Below, one piece after another: positions 22,513 through 36,955 of a DNA stretch of 64,000 nt. A program made the position numbers and the translations under genes. Below the pieces are notes generated by a model. It ran no database searches. It was given only the letters and a program-made list of their open reading frames with translations, and had not been told where the DNA came from. How positions within the stretch are numbered: position 1 is the first letter of the stretch; each line of letters opens with the position of its first letter. Source of the DNA: Leptodontidium sp. MPI-SDFR-AT-0119 (lineage: Eukaryota > Ascomycota > Leotiomycetes > Helotiales > Leptodontidiaceae); contig JAHLEZ010000001.1 in NCBI GenBank assembly GCA_020726505.1, forward strand, positions 1,364,001 through 1,428,000, read 5' to 3'.

Positions 22513-23500
22513 TTGATTCAGCGCGCATCGAAAGCAGACATGTCCTGGTGCAAATTGCTGTTCGGCATCCTCATCACGAGGGCGTCCACGAATTCTGTCT
22601 GTCGCGTTTTACCTGGAGAAGCGGGATGGCCCAGTACAAGGGAATGGAACCAGTTCAATGCGTCAATCGGGGGAAAACTCATTCGTGGAGAGCCACTTGG
22701 TTCACCATGCTTTGCTCCGAATCTCAACTCAGAAGAATGTGCCAATGTCAAGGAGGAATGGGGCGGTGAACTGTTATTGTACGCATGCATTGTATATTTA
22801 CCCAGTCCTAGCGTCACTAACAACGACTCACAGTATGAATAACCCTGTTAATGTTATGTCGAGACATTGGCAAAATAACACGTGCAACCCTCTCTTGGCC
22901 CCAAATGGCATCGTACGCAGTCAAGGTCACCGATGCTGCATCTGCAGCGGCTGGGATCAAATTCGCTCGTTAGAGGAACCTTCGCCTGACTATCAAGAAT
23001 ACCGGACATGACTATCTTGACGGTCTACTGGGAAAGGCTCGTTAGCCTTGTGGATACACAACTTGGACAGCAGGGAAGTTCTGAACTACACAAGCCCTTC
23101 GTACAGTAGTCCTGCGCTGCGAATTGGAGCGGGTGTTGAAGCTTACAAAGCTATGGAATCCGCCTCGCAATACGGATTGAGAGTTGTCATGGGCTACTGC
23201 GTGACAATCGGTCTGGCCGGTGGATACTCTCAGAACGGCGGATAAGGTCCCCTTTGCTCGAGCCATGGTACCGCGAGCGACCAGATACTGGAACTGGAAG
23301 TCATAACTGCTGACGGTTAACATCTTGTTGCCTCACCTACTAAAAACACGGACCTATATTGGGCTCTGAGTGGAGGTGGCTCTGGGAACTACGCCTTAGT
23401 CTTGTCCACGACCGTTAAAGCGTATGCCGATGGACCAATTGCGGGTGCTTTCTTTGAGTACACTTCAATCAACTCAAGCGCTTTCTGGGAATCCATTCGG
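22513..23500 (+). pseudogene. FAD-linked oxidoreductase (berberine-bridge type), heavily broken
   Basis: A remnant of a secreted-type, covalently flavinylated oxidase with a PCMH (FAD_binding_4) domain. The segment CRVLPGEAGWPSTREWNQFN and GKLIRGEPLGSPCF matches the conserved N-terminal region. Then, in several frames, come ASYAVKVTDAASAAAGIKFAR, KNTGHDY (flavin-binding) near 22990-23020, PALRIGAGVEAYKAMESASQ and GLAGGYSQNGG. A TAA follows at 23243-23245, where relatives have a conserved His. Later code includes LYWALSGGGSGNYALV, read in yet another frame. The C-terminal substrate domain and BBE motif are missing. The remnant stops where the next P450 starts, so its 3' part was deleted. Confidence 0.78.
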
Positions 23501-23506
23501 CTTTCG

Positions 23507-24770
23507 CAGGCGTTCGTTTTGTTGGCGCTCACCTCATACCGTACTATCTCGTCACATTTGCTTTTCTCTTCTGGACACTACTGTGGGCATATGTACTATG
23601 GAAGGTTACAATACATCGTTTCTATTTGAATCCTCTTCGCCATCTGCCTCATCCACCCAAGGATCACGGGCGTTGGGGTTGGTTCTGGGGTCAGACATGG
23701 GCGATTGCAGAAGACCCTTTCGGTACACAAAGGCGTTGGATCGAAGATGGTGTCCCAAACAATGGGCTTCTGGCTTACTTTGCCTTCGGGCAATCTCGTG
23801 TTCTACTCACTTCTCCCAGCACGTTGAGTGAGGTCATGGTAAGCAACTCAGCCTAGTCACCATTAGTAGTCTACCTCAACAGCACTGACCTTTTTTTTGT
23901 TGTTATTTAGATCGAAAAGCCTTACATTTTCGAGAAACCAGCTTTGTACCGCCAGAGTCTGGCTCGGATATTGGGAATCGGCTTGCTTGTGTCCGAAGGT
24001 GAAGAGCGCAAACGACAACGGAAAATCCTCATGCCTGCGTTTAATTTTCGGCATATCAAAGACCTCGCTCCTGTATTCTGGGCCAAGCCGCATGAGATGG
24101 TCAAAGCCGTGGAGGAGGCATCGAGAGAGGAGACTAGCAGCGGTCATGAATCTCACAAACATTCTCGCGGTGCGATCGAAGTCAACGGCTGGGCTTCACG
24201 AGCGACGTTGGATATCATCGGCGTAGCAGGTCTGGGGCAACAGTTCGATGCGCTCTCAGACCAGCCCAGCCCTCTCGTTGACAACTATCACTCTATTTAC
24301 AAGCACACAGACAATCCAAGTTGGGTCCTTCGCGTTATCGCAATGTATGTCCCGTTCTGGGTTCTAGGCAACATTCCCTCAGCAGCAAACAAGAACGTCG
24401 TTGCCGGCTCAAAAGCGATTAAGCAAGCCTGCCGCGATATGATTTTGGACAAGAAAAGATCAATGTGCGAGAAAGGAGACAGCAATCAAATTGATATTGT
24501 CAGTGCGGCATTGCGAAGTGGCGCGTTTGACGAGGAAGAGCTGGTCAACCATGTCATGACTTTCCTCCTTGCTGGGCACGAAACGAGTGCTGCGGCAATG
24601 ACTTGGGCCATATGGCTGCTATATCTGTATCCTGATGTCCAAGCAAAGCTACGCGCGGAGATTCGCGCTACTCTGCCTCCTCCAGACATGACCGGTGTCG
24701 ACACAAGTACCTGCCACTACCTTCGTGCTGTGTGTGCCGAAGTCCTCAGGCTGTGGGGTATCGTCCCGGA
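23507..24770 (+). pseudogene. Cytochrome P450, 3' part deleted and joined to the PKS remnant
   Basis: A remnant of a membrane P450. A strong N-terminal anchor (LVTFAFLFWTLLWAYVLW) is followed by RHLPHPPKDHGRWGWFWGQ. Splicing 23838|23911 continues the frame into IEKPYIFEKPALYR, EERKRQRKILMPAFN (C-helix) and LLAGHETSAAAMTW (I-helix, AGxET), ending at CAEVLRLWG with the ExxR motif. The reading frame is intact up to here, but the last third, including the haem-binding Cys loop, is absent. At about 24770 the sequence changes, without a stop, to a PKS enoylreductase domain. Its 5' end abuts the FAD-oxidase remnant with no promoter space, so deletions occurred on both sides. Confidence 0.82.
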
Positions 24771-26960
24771 TAACGAGTATACGATCGGCCTCGAATGTGC
24801 AGGTATAGTCACGAGATTGGGTCCTGGAGCCGGCAAGTTCAAGATCGGCGATCGAGTGTGTATGCTCTGGAGGGGCATGTACGCCAACCGCATACAGGTT
24901 CATCAGGATCGCTGCCATGCCATTCCGAATTGGATGAGCTTTGAGCAAGGTCCTACGCTGCCTTCTGTGTACTTGTGTTCCATATTCGCTCTGTATCATT
25001 TGGCGGGTTTGCAAGAGGGACAATCTGTTTTGATTCATTCGGCTACTGGTGGTGTGGGTATTGCTTGTCTCGAATTGGCTAAGCACAAGAAAGCAGAGGT
25101 ATGTTGAGATACCAACGAGCCCTTACCAATGTTCAAGAGACTGACTTGAGTTGAGAAAGATCTACGTCACAGTGGGCATAGAAGAAAAACGACGGTTTCT
25201 CGAAACGCACTACGACATCCCAAGAAGCCGCATGTTCTCCTCTCGCAACGCCAAATTTGCTGCGGAGATCATGCGTCAAACGAACGGCCGTGGTGTTGAT
25301 GTGACTGTCAACTCTTTGGTTGGCGAGCTGCTCGATGCTTCATGGAGAATTGTCGCGGATGGCGGAACCAACATCGAGATTGGCAAGAAAGACATTGTCG
25401 ATCGTAACACCTTGGCCATGGAACCGTTCGAACGCAACTGCTCTTTCCGAGCCGTTGACTTCTCTTATATCAAGCACATCAACGAAGCTTTGGTCTCGAA
25501 CTATGTCCTCTCCTATGATACGTGAGACTGCAATACTGACGTTTGACTCTGCAGACTTTTCGAGGAGCTGTTCGACCTCATCAACCACGGCCACATCAAG
25601 CCTATCCATCCGATCACGACGTTCGGTTTTGATGACGTCCCCGCTGTTCTGTCTCACATCCGCGCCGGTCGCCATATGGGCAAGATTGTCATCACTCGGC
25701 GACCAGGCGAGGACGTTCAAGTGCCTATTAGACCGGCTGTCCGACCATTGAATCTTGACCCAGAAGTCTCGTACCTCATCATTGGTGGTCTGAAGGGAGC
25801 TTGTGGAACGCTTGCTATCCACATGGCACAGCATGGTGCTCGACACATTATTGTTGGTAACCGTAGTGGCATCAGCGATGAGCCTTCGGCGAACATTGTC
25901 GAAGGCTGCGCTACATACGGTTGCACAGTCGTTGAAGCCAGAGGTGACGTTGGTGATTATGATTGGGTGCGAAACCTGGTGAAGTCGACCACGCCTCGTC
26001 TTGCTGGTATGATCTAAAGTGCAATAGTTATTAGAGTAAGTCTCTAACAGATTAGCACGCAGCTTGAAAAGATGTTCGACACTGACTCGAATAGAACTAC
26101 AAGACATACCATACGAGTTGATGACGGTAGAAAACTTCCGAACTTCACTCCATGCCAAAGTTACAGGAACTTGGAACCTGCACAAGGCGACAGCGGAGCT
26201 CCTCAAACAACCCCTGGACTTCTTTACCTTGCTTTCCAGTTTGTCAGGCTTCATTGGCAAAGAAGGCCAAAGCAACTACGCGGCCACCAACAGCTTTCTC
26301 GACTCCTTCGCCAGCTACCGCCAACAGCAAGGTCTTTGCGCCAACATAATCGACATCGGCGCCGTAGAAGAGGTAGGCTATGTCGCAGAAGGCTCCAACG
26401 GTCTGGAAAACAAGATAAACTGGACGCAATGGATCGCAATTAACGAATCCACCCTTCGTCAACTCCTCACCTATTCCATCCTTCAGCAAGATAGCGTATC
26501 ACCAATCAACAAACAATCCACAACCCAACTTATAGCTGGTATTGCCTACCCTTTCCCCAACGATGGCTCAAACACAACTCGTGAACCACGCTTTAACCAC
26601 CTCTGCGCTGCCCGCGGCGAAGGCAAAGCCTCCATCTCCAACGATGAAGGTGATCAGACGGGCGTCGCAATCCGTGCTCTATTTACACTGCAAAAAGCCG
26701 GCGAAGACGAGGCCACCTTGACCAAGGCCGTCACAGATATCTTATCTTCGCAATTCGCTAAGATTCTGGGCTTGAGTGAGGAAGTTGAGCCGGGTAAGGC
26801 ACTTATGGCATATGGACTTGACTCGCTTTCCGCGGTTGAGTTGAGGAACTGGACAAGACAGAAATTGTCAGTCAAGCTGTCTACGCTGGATATCATTAAT
26901 GCTACGAGTTTGATTGAGTTGAGTGCGAAGGTTGTTGGGAAATTGCCGGAGGTGGAGTAG
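24771..26960 (+). pseudogene. Highly reducing polyketide synthase, ER-KR-ACP remnant
   Basis: The C-terminal third of an iterative type I PKS. The enoylreductase begins at IGLECAGIVTRLGPGAGKFK, with the NADPH loop VLIHSATGGVGIACLELAK. An intron at 25099-25159 splits it, and a second intron ends near 25553. The ketoreductase runs from YLIIGGLKGACGTLAIHMAQ to a TAA at 26015-26017, where the family has Gln, and a one-base shift near 26083. It then resumes (TRIELQDIPYELMTVENF, SNYAATNSFLDSFASYRQ). The acyl carrier domain near 26730-26940 has the phosphopantetheine site GLDSLSAVE intact. KS, AT, DH and MT domains are missing from the window; they were lost in the deletion that fused this part to the P450. 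The product was a reduced, methyl-branched or plain polyketide; it cannot be determined further. Confidence 0.86.
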
Positions 26961-27741
26961 AGAAATCGATCAAATTGTTGAATAGAGGGGATTTGGGGGT
27001 TTCGGATGTGCTTGTAGCATCAAGCGCTACCATGGCTTAGAAGGTCTCAGGCTTCCATTTATGAATTATTTGACGTCCCAACTAGACTTCTTGCCTATGC
27101 GATCGCCTGCCTGGTCTATTGTTTATGTGCGCTAGATCAAATGTTCACTCTCTACTAAAGCCATTTCTACGACCGTCCAGTTACCCAAGAAGCATGCCAT
27201 ACGGCCTGAAGGTAATTACTTCGATGATTGGGATGAAGAAGTACAGCGGCAACGTAGGTGCTTGACTCTTTGATTTTGGTATAGTATTTGGCAAACGTAT
27301 ATCAGCTCGTAAGAATCGATTCTGATAACGCTAGGTCAGTGATTACAAATATAACAATTTGAGCTTACTGTCACTGACTGGCAGCCCGTGCCCGTAAGCC
27401 GGACTTACGAATTTCTTCAACCCTTCAACGAAGCAACCAACCGCTGCGAAGGCGCCTACGTCACTCTTGATCAGATGCAAGGATCAATGGACTATCTTCA
27501 CGCGCATTGTAAGGTGTAGCTCGAGCTGCACCGCAGTGCCTCAGTTGTTTCTACCACCTTCGCTTAGCCAATCACATGACAATATAGCTTTAGACGCTTT
27601 TAGTAGGTATTAGGAATGAACTAGCTTTCTAATAGTTCTGTGATGGCTTCTAGGAATTTTTAAGAGCTTAGAAGTCGTATATATCAGAACGCTTGAGCTC
27701 CCGAGTAGTCGCAACTCAAGCATTTCAAAAATCGGCTTTGA
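26961..27741. other. Gene-poor AT-rich spacer
   Basis: No coding support was found. The sequence is AT-rich with several degenerate TA-rich words, such as around 27590-27690, consistent with repeat-derived DNA, but no element ends are visible. Confidence 0.5.
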
Positions 27742-28371
27742 TCACGTGTTCCCCCAATTCCTCAGACCAAACCGATTCCACACAAATTGAGATATCTTGA
27801 CCGAATTATGGTTAATAAACGTGGTATGAGAAGCAAGTAGCTTAAGTGGATCTTTAATACGAGCGAAGTAGCTGTTCCACTGCGTGTCATTCGGACTGCG
27901 GTGCACTTTGCCGGCGAGCTCTCTGAAGCGCTGGTAGAGGCGGTCGTCAGCATGCAAGGCTTTGTTGAAAACAATCGGTCTTCTAAAAAAAAAGGCTAAT
28001 AGCGATCCGTCCCGGGCCTTGGCTATGCGACGCTGCAGGAAGCTCACCGTCGATCAAACTTATCAACCGCTGAGTGTGCCTAGCGAACAGTCTCCTCGGC
28101 AGCTTCCATGTTCTTCACCGAAATAAAAGCCAGTGCTGCCAGGTTGTCGACGGCCCATACAGTATGGACGATATTCCATGGGATCCCAGTTCTTTAACTT
28201 CTCTGTAATACACCGACATACAAAAATTTTCGCCTCGTGGTTGTCGTTCGTAATATACCCCAGTTTGTCCGCGATATTGTTGTATAAAGTATCTAAAGCA
28301 GTGGGTAAAGGGTAACACGGACAACATATAGTCACCATTAACAGTTCTGGCTGTGGACGACTGAGTGCCAT
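27742..28371 (-). pseudogene. Relic of a gene of unknown function
   Basis: I do not recognise the family. Two open pieces on the minus strand read in different frames. One starts at the ATG at 28369-28371 (MALSRPQPELLMVTICCPCY, later GYITNDNHEAKIFVCRCITE). The other lies at 28047-27742 and includes LYQRFRELAGKVHRSPNDTQ and FVWNRFGL. Between them (28060-28110) a third frame is open across the gap, which suggests one gene with at least two frame breaks rather than an intron. Charged-hydrophobic patterning looks protein-like. A small intact gene is possible for the first piece alone. Confidence 0.35.
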
Positions 28372-28591
28372 TGTAGCTCTCCCTCTCCCACGCGTGCGGC
28401 GCTTACTACCTAAGCGAGGGTGTTTCTAGTAATGTTGGTTAAGGGATTATATGTTATGGTCACTCATCAGCAAAACGTCTCTACTCGAGATTGTAATTTC
28501 ATATGCCCCCGCAGAAACATTCACCAGAAAATACCACGCACATCTCCATCCACCATTCCGAGCAGCTGATCGACAAAACAAAGCCGCCGAC

Positions 28592-29275
28592 ATGTCTGAA
28601 GCAGCCGAAGACATCGTCGAACACGCCTATGATCACATCGCGCAATGGTATCTGGAATGGGTCGAAAGCGATAATTCACCACGCGAAAGATACGCAAAGA
28701 AACTTCTCGAGAAATTGCCGCCTTCACCATGCCTTTTAGAGCTCGGCTGTGGCCCCGGCGTGCCTGTGCTGAACATGCTGCTCGACCACGGAGCCCAAGT
28801 GACAGCAAACGACATCTCTGCCAAACAAGTTGAATTGGCTAGAGCTCGTTGCCCGCGTGCAAAGGTCCTCGCTGGCAACATGGCCACGCTCACGTTCGAA
28901 GCTGAGAGCTTCCACGGCGCGCTCAGCTTCTACACTTTGTTTCACCTCCCTCGCTCCCAACTCAAGGACATGCTCGCTAAGATCTACGGATGGATGAAGC
29001 CTGGTGGCCTCTTCGTTTTCAACCTTGCGGTCATTGATGAAGAAGAGATCCATGGCGAGATAATGGGCTATGGGATGTTTTGGAGCAGCTACGGAGTTCA
29101 TGAAAATTGCGACATATTGAAACAAGTAGGCTTTGAGTTGTTAGAGGTTGAGAAAGTGGAGGCAGGTGATGGCAATTTGGAGGAAGGTGACCCAGATTAC
29201 GATTCTGAGTTTCTTTGGGTGATGGCACGAAAGCCGGAGGCTGGCAAAGGAAAGAAGTCAGGAGCCCCAAGTTAA
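28592..29275 (+). CDS. Small class I SAM-dependent methyltransferase
   Basis: A 227-residue methyltransferase (Methyltransf_11/25 type), single exon. Motif I is LLELGCGPGVPVLNMLLDHG (about residue 51), with the acidic ribose-binding step at VTANDISAKQVELAR. Motif II/III follow in FHGALSFYTLFHLPRSQL and GWMKPGGLFVFNL. The C-terminus is acidic and then Lys-rich. An in-frame ATG exists at 28451, but the residues before MSEAAEDIVEHAYD lack family character, so I start at 28592. The substrate is unknown. Flanking DNA is gene-poor and holds relics, so this is an isolated intact gene. Confidence 0.8.
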   Translation: MSEAAEDIVEHAYDHIAQWYLEWVESDNSPRERYAKKLLEKLPPSPCLLELGCGPGVPVLNMLLDHGAQVTANDISAKQVELARARCPRAKVLAGNMATLTFEAESFHGALSFYTLFHLPRSQLKDMLAKIYGWMKPGGLFVFNLAVIDEEEIHGEIMGYGMFWSSYGVHENCDILKQVGFELLEVEKVEAGDGNLEEGDPDYDSEFLWVMARKPEAGKGKKSGAPS

Positions 29276-29937
29276 TTGAATTAACTTGTAAACCTGGAAC
29301 GCCCTTGCTATTTCGTAAATACCCTTGCAGTCAATTTGAAGGTCCTAAATAATTTGATAGAGCCCTTTTGGGGCCACTGCGTACCTAGAAGATCAAAATA
29401 CTAATCTAAAGTAGGTTCATCCCAGCACTCAACTAAAACAGATCTCGTGCTACCACAGGTGAGTAGTCGTTAGCCAAGTCTGTCACAATTGCAAATGACA
29501 GGACCGCAAATGGATTGGCTAGAGCCTTGGAATGAAGGTACGGATGCGGTCATGGATATAACCCTAGGTGAGTTTTGTGAGATTCTCTATTGCCAGCGAG
29601 ACAATGAGGACGGGCGACGGTAGTATTATCTTAATAAATGCTATGATCATAACCTTCTTGCGCAAAATCCTCGCTCAGGCTTGATCTGGAGGAACTATGA
29701 CTCATAGACAAATAACTCAGATGTGAGAGTTAGCACCGAGATTGTAGTGGCACGCCGGGTTATAAACTGATGTTTAAAAGGGTGGTGTGACAAAGGGCCT
29801 GGCCTCTTTACTCCCATATGTTTTTCAATAGTCGAACGGGGTATCTATCATTACATTCAATTGTCCAGATGCACTCTCCTCTTCTGACTCTGTCGAAATT
29901 CCTTGAAAAGAAAATCACTGCCCCGGTAGTATCGTCA
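29276..29937. other. Intergenic, 0.66 kb
   Basis: No gene seen. It lies between the methyltransferase 3' end and the end of the ABC transporter remnant on the other strand. Confidence 0.5.
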
Positions 29938-31866
29938 TTACGCGTTCTCGCCCAAACTCTGCAAGTTGACAAGTTCAAAGTACTTTCCCCTTTTTGAAAT
30001 GAGCTCATGATGTGTGCCTTGCTCAACAATCTGTCCTTGATCAAACACATATATAATGTCAGCCGTCTGGATCGTGCTTGATCAATGAGCGATAGCAATC
30101 GTAGTTCGACCTCTGGCAGCCTTTTATAACGCTGCCTGCACGACCTTTTCAGACTCGGAGTCCAGAGCTGAAGTTGCTTCATCGAGAAGAAGGATTTTGG
30201 GGTCACGCAGAAGCGCACGGCGATAGCGATGAGATCTCTTGTCCGTCGACATATATGCCTCCAGCGAGTGGATCATAAAAGCGTTCGAGAAGTGCAATCG
30301 TGGCGGATTTACCACAGCCTGACGCGCCGACCAGCGCCACGTGCTGTCCGGGCTGCACAGACAAGTTCAAGCCACGGAGTACAGGCACTTCAGGGCACGT
30401 TGGATAGCGGAAGTAGACGTCGCAGAACTCAATCGAGCCTTGAATCTCATGGGGAACCTGGCCAGCTTTGCTCCACGTATCGACCGAGGGCTGGCCGTCG
30501 AACAGTGTCTTCATTTCCTCCGCTGCGTGCTTCGCCTTGGCCATATCAGGGGCGGACGAGAAGATGACACCAGAAGACTGGGAGCCGAAAATGACTGCCG
30601 TAAAGACCAATATAAACACAAATAAGTCGTACTCGCGGCTTGCGATCAGTTTGCTGCCGTACCAAAAGCCAAGTGCGTTACACAGAAGCAGAAAACTTTG
30701 ACTAGCAGCATACAGCGTGCTGGATCTGAGGACTGAAATGAGACTCTGCGAGGCTTGGGCTTCAAGCTGCTTGTGATAGTGCTCCAAAACATCGTGTTCG
30801 CGGGTCAATGAAGCGACAGTCCGGATCACACTTATAGCTTCACAGGCATAAGAGGCCGACTTCTCGTACGCCTTCTTTGCGCGAGTTTGGAAGCGGGCGA
30901 GCATCCAAACGCGTAGAAAACCACAACCTAAAACGATCGGAACCGTGGAAAGGCAGACAAGCGCAAGCTTCCATCCAAATGCCAGGCTCATAATATAGCT
31001 GATGATGAGCGTAGTCGAGAGTTGTAGAATAGTGCCAGAGTGACACCCGACATACCAGCCATGTGAGTTGTTTCCCTGCTCAAGAACGAAGTCAAGGCTC
31101 CAGCAGTATTTTCTTCTCTGTTCAAGAATGCAACATCTTGACGTAATATAGTTCGGAAAGCTCTGTCACGACTGCGATGAACCAATCGCTCACTGCAGAA
31201 GGCGAACGATATCCCCTGAATACTAAATGCGACGAGCAACACGAAGGCGGTCATGAAGTACATCCATGACCAGAAGCCCATCCGCGATAGGACGTGGTCT
31301 CTCTGAGATGGAATATTGCCAAGGGAGAGAATGCTTGCATCGGCTGTACTTCGCCAGCAAGGATGGACGAGGTCAGCCCAATCACCATCCAATACCATTC
31401 CGCCTTGTTGAACGATGCAATCAACTTGATCAGCGTCCAGAGAGAATATTTCTTCTTCCTGGCTTCTGTCTTGACATTGATGGATCGACTGGACGCGAAT
31501 TGCGTTGACTTTGTCCGCCCAAGTTTGAGTTTATTTGGATGCTCCACACATCCTTCGGACGTTTTGGACCGCATGCCGACTTCTCGAACAAATCCCGGCC
31601 GCTCTGCCGCCTGCTTGTCTTTCTCGTTGATGAGTCCGCTCCTCGCTCTCGCCTGTTCCGAAGTTGCGGTCCTCTTCAGTTTTGCGTGCGATGTTCTGGG
31701 CCTCGACGAGGCTATAACAAGACTCTCTTTTCCCGATAAGGACATCATGTGTTCCATGTTCTACTACAATGCGACCTTGGCTCATGACGACGATGTTGTC
31801 CGCGTGCTTAATTGTACTGAGACGGTGGGCTATCACGATAGTAGTAGAGCTAGTGAACCAAAACAA
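29938..31866 (-). pseudogene. ABCB-type multidrug transporter, truncated and internally deleted
   Basis: A remnant of a full-size P-glycoprotein-like exporter. It begins abruptly at the end of nucleotide-binding domain 1 ([21 protein letters not shown]-loop), so the entire first half is missing. A linker and transmembrane domain 2 follow, with frame breaks near 31640, 31330 and 31000. TM and cytoplasmic-loop code (FGWKLALVCLSTVPIVLGCG, ISVIRTVASLTREHDVLEHY) leads to Walker A of NBD2 ([14 protein letters not shown]). At about 30225 the sequence jumps from DGQEISS straight to [20 protein letters not shown] (Walker B), so the Q-loop and signature are deleted. The natural C-terminus remains, with a TAA at 29938-29940. 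The remnant is bordered on the far side by AT-rich DNA. Confidence 0.85.
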
Positions 31867-33160
31867 ATCGAATAAAAAGTTTAAGATATATTTTACTTAG
31901 TATAAGTGAGAAGTTCCCCGACCTTCAAAATTCCGAAATTTATTATCCTAGTTCCGAGTGAAAGAAATATGTTGTATTTAATTAGCGACATTCAAAAAAA
32001 CAATCGCTCGAATTCTGATTCAGCTATAATCCATTAACCAGATAAAACGACTATCGTAATGCTGTCTTTAATAGCTTCTGTGACTTATTTGCGTAGCTTG
32101 TTCTCTTAAATATAGCTTCCTATGTCGAATATATGCTTTGATAGATTAGAATAAGAGGGGTCAAACGAAAAGTCAATATCCTTGTTCCAGATGACGACGG
32201 TGCCAGATTCCAGCACAGACAGCCGGGAAGAGCACAGAGCCTGGTTCGCCTTGTGCGGAGGGGAAGACAACGGCAACAAGTCAGATTGTGAGACGCCCCT
32301 CCTTTTGAGTCCTGGAGTGAGCCCTACAGGAATTGCAGGAATATTGGAACGTTCCTCCATCCAATACCACAACCCACATAAAGCCCAAGGATGTGGAATC
32401 AGAATTGTATTGGACCAGCCTCGCAAGCCTCTTTTGCCCGAAGCCTGCCCGACTATTTATTACATCTCGATCTTGATGTGTTCTTAAGCTTCTTGACTTG
32501 CCTTCCTCTCTCTGTACCTAGGCTTCTCAATTCACCCACCCAGTGAGTCCTAAACCCCCAGGAATTTGTCACTCCGGCTCTTCCAGCAGCTTCGGATTGT
32601 GCTCTTAGGAGTCACAAAACCAAATCGAGCGGCCATTTCTGATTTCCACTGCCGCCTCCGAAGGGAACTCCCTTGTCCAGCTAGCTTATGGTGGCTGAGC
32701 AGAGACCTAGTGTTGGTATTCGGCCTCATTCTCCTCACGTGGTCACTGCAATACACTGCCTGCGCTGCATTGCATTGCAAATTCGGGAGTATTTCGAAAC
32801 GCAGCACCGAGTGAAGCCCGGGGGTATATACGACAACTCGCTGCGCAGACTGGCAGACCATACTCGATACCGCACCCACCATACTGCACCATACTGTACC
32901 GTACCCTACCTAGCCTACCTACCGCACCGTGCCTCAAAGACAAAGTTCTGTCCCGCCGTCGCGACATTTGTTCGCCGCCAAGAACCTTGAAAACAAGTCA
33001 ACTCCACCCCACTCCGCAAGCAAGCAAGCAACCTTTATAATATCCAGAGCCCCTCAACTCAACCTCTCCAGCTCCAGCTCCAGCTCTCAGATAAACAACA
33101 TCTGCAACAACACCTCTCCGAACTTACCTCGCGGCGTGGAGAGACGCGCCACCCGCCATC
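31867..33160. other. Gene-poor spacer and PKC1 upstream region
   Basis: 31870-32160 is AT-rich and adjoins the abrupt end of the ABC transporter remnant, so it may mark a deletion or insertion boundary. 32160-32480 has unassigned open frames without family signals. 32830-33160 is C-rich with ACC/TACC repeats and, at 33064-33087, CTCCAG tandem repeats; this is probably the promoter and 5' leader of PKC1. Confidence 0.5.

Positions 33161-36955
<3,795 letters not shown>

Noticed and set aside
25340..26275. A 311-codon minus-strand frame across the PKS remnant
   Set aside because: Antisense to ER/KR code; Ser/Arg-rich reverse-complement composition and no motifs.
31867..32160. A transposon next to the ABCB remnant
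   Set aside because: AT-rich sequence only; no terminal repeats, target duplication or transposase code could be seen.
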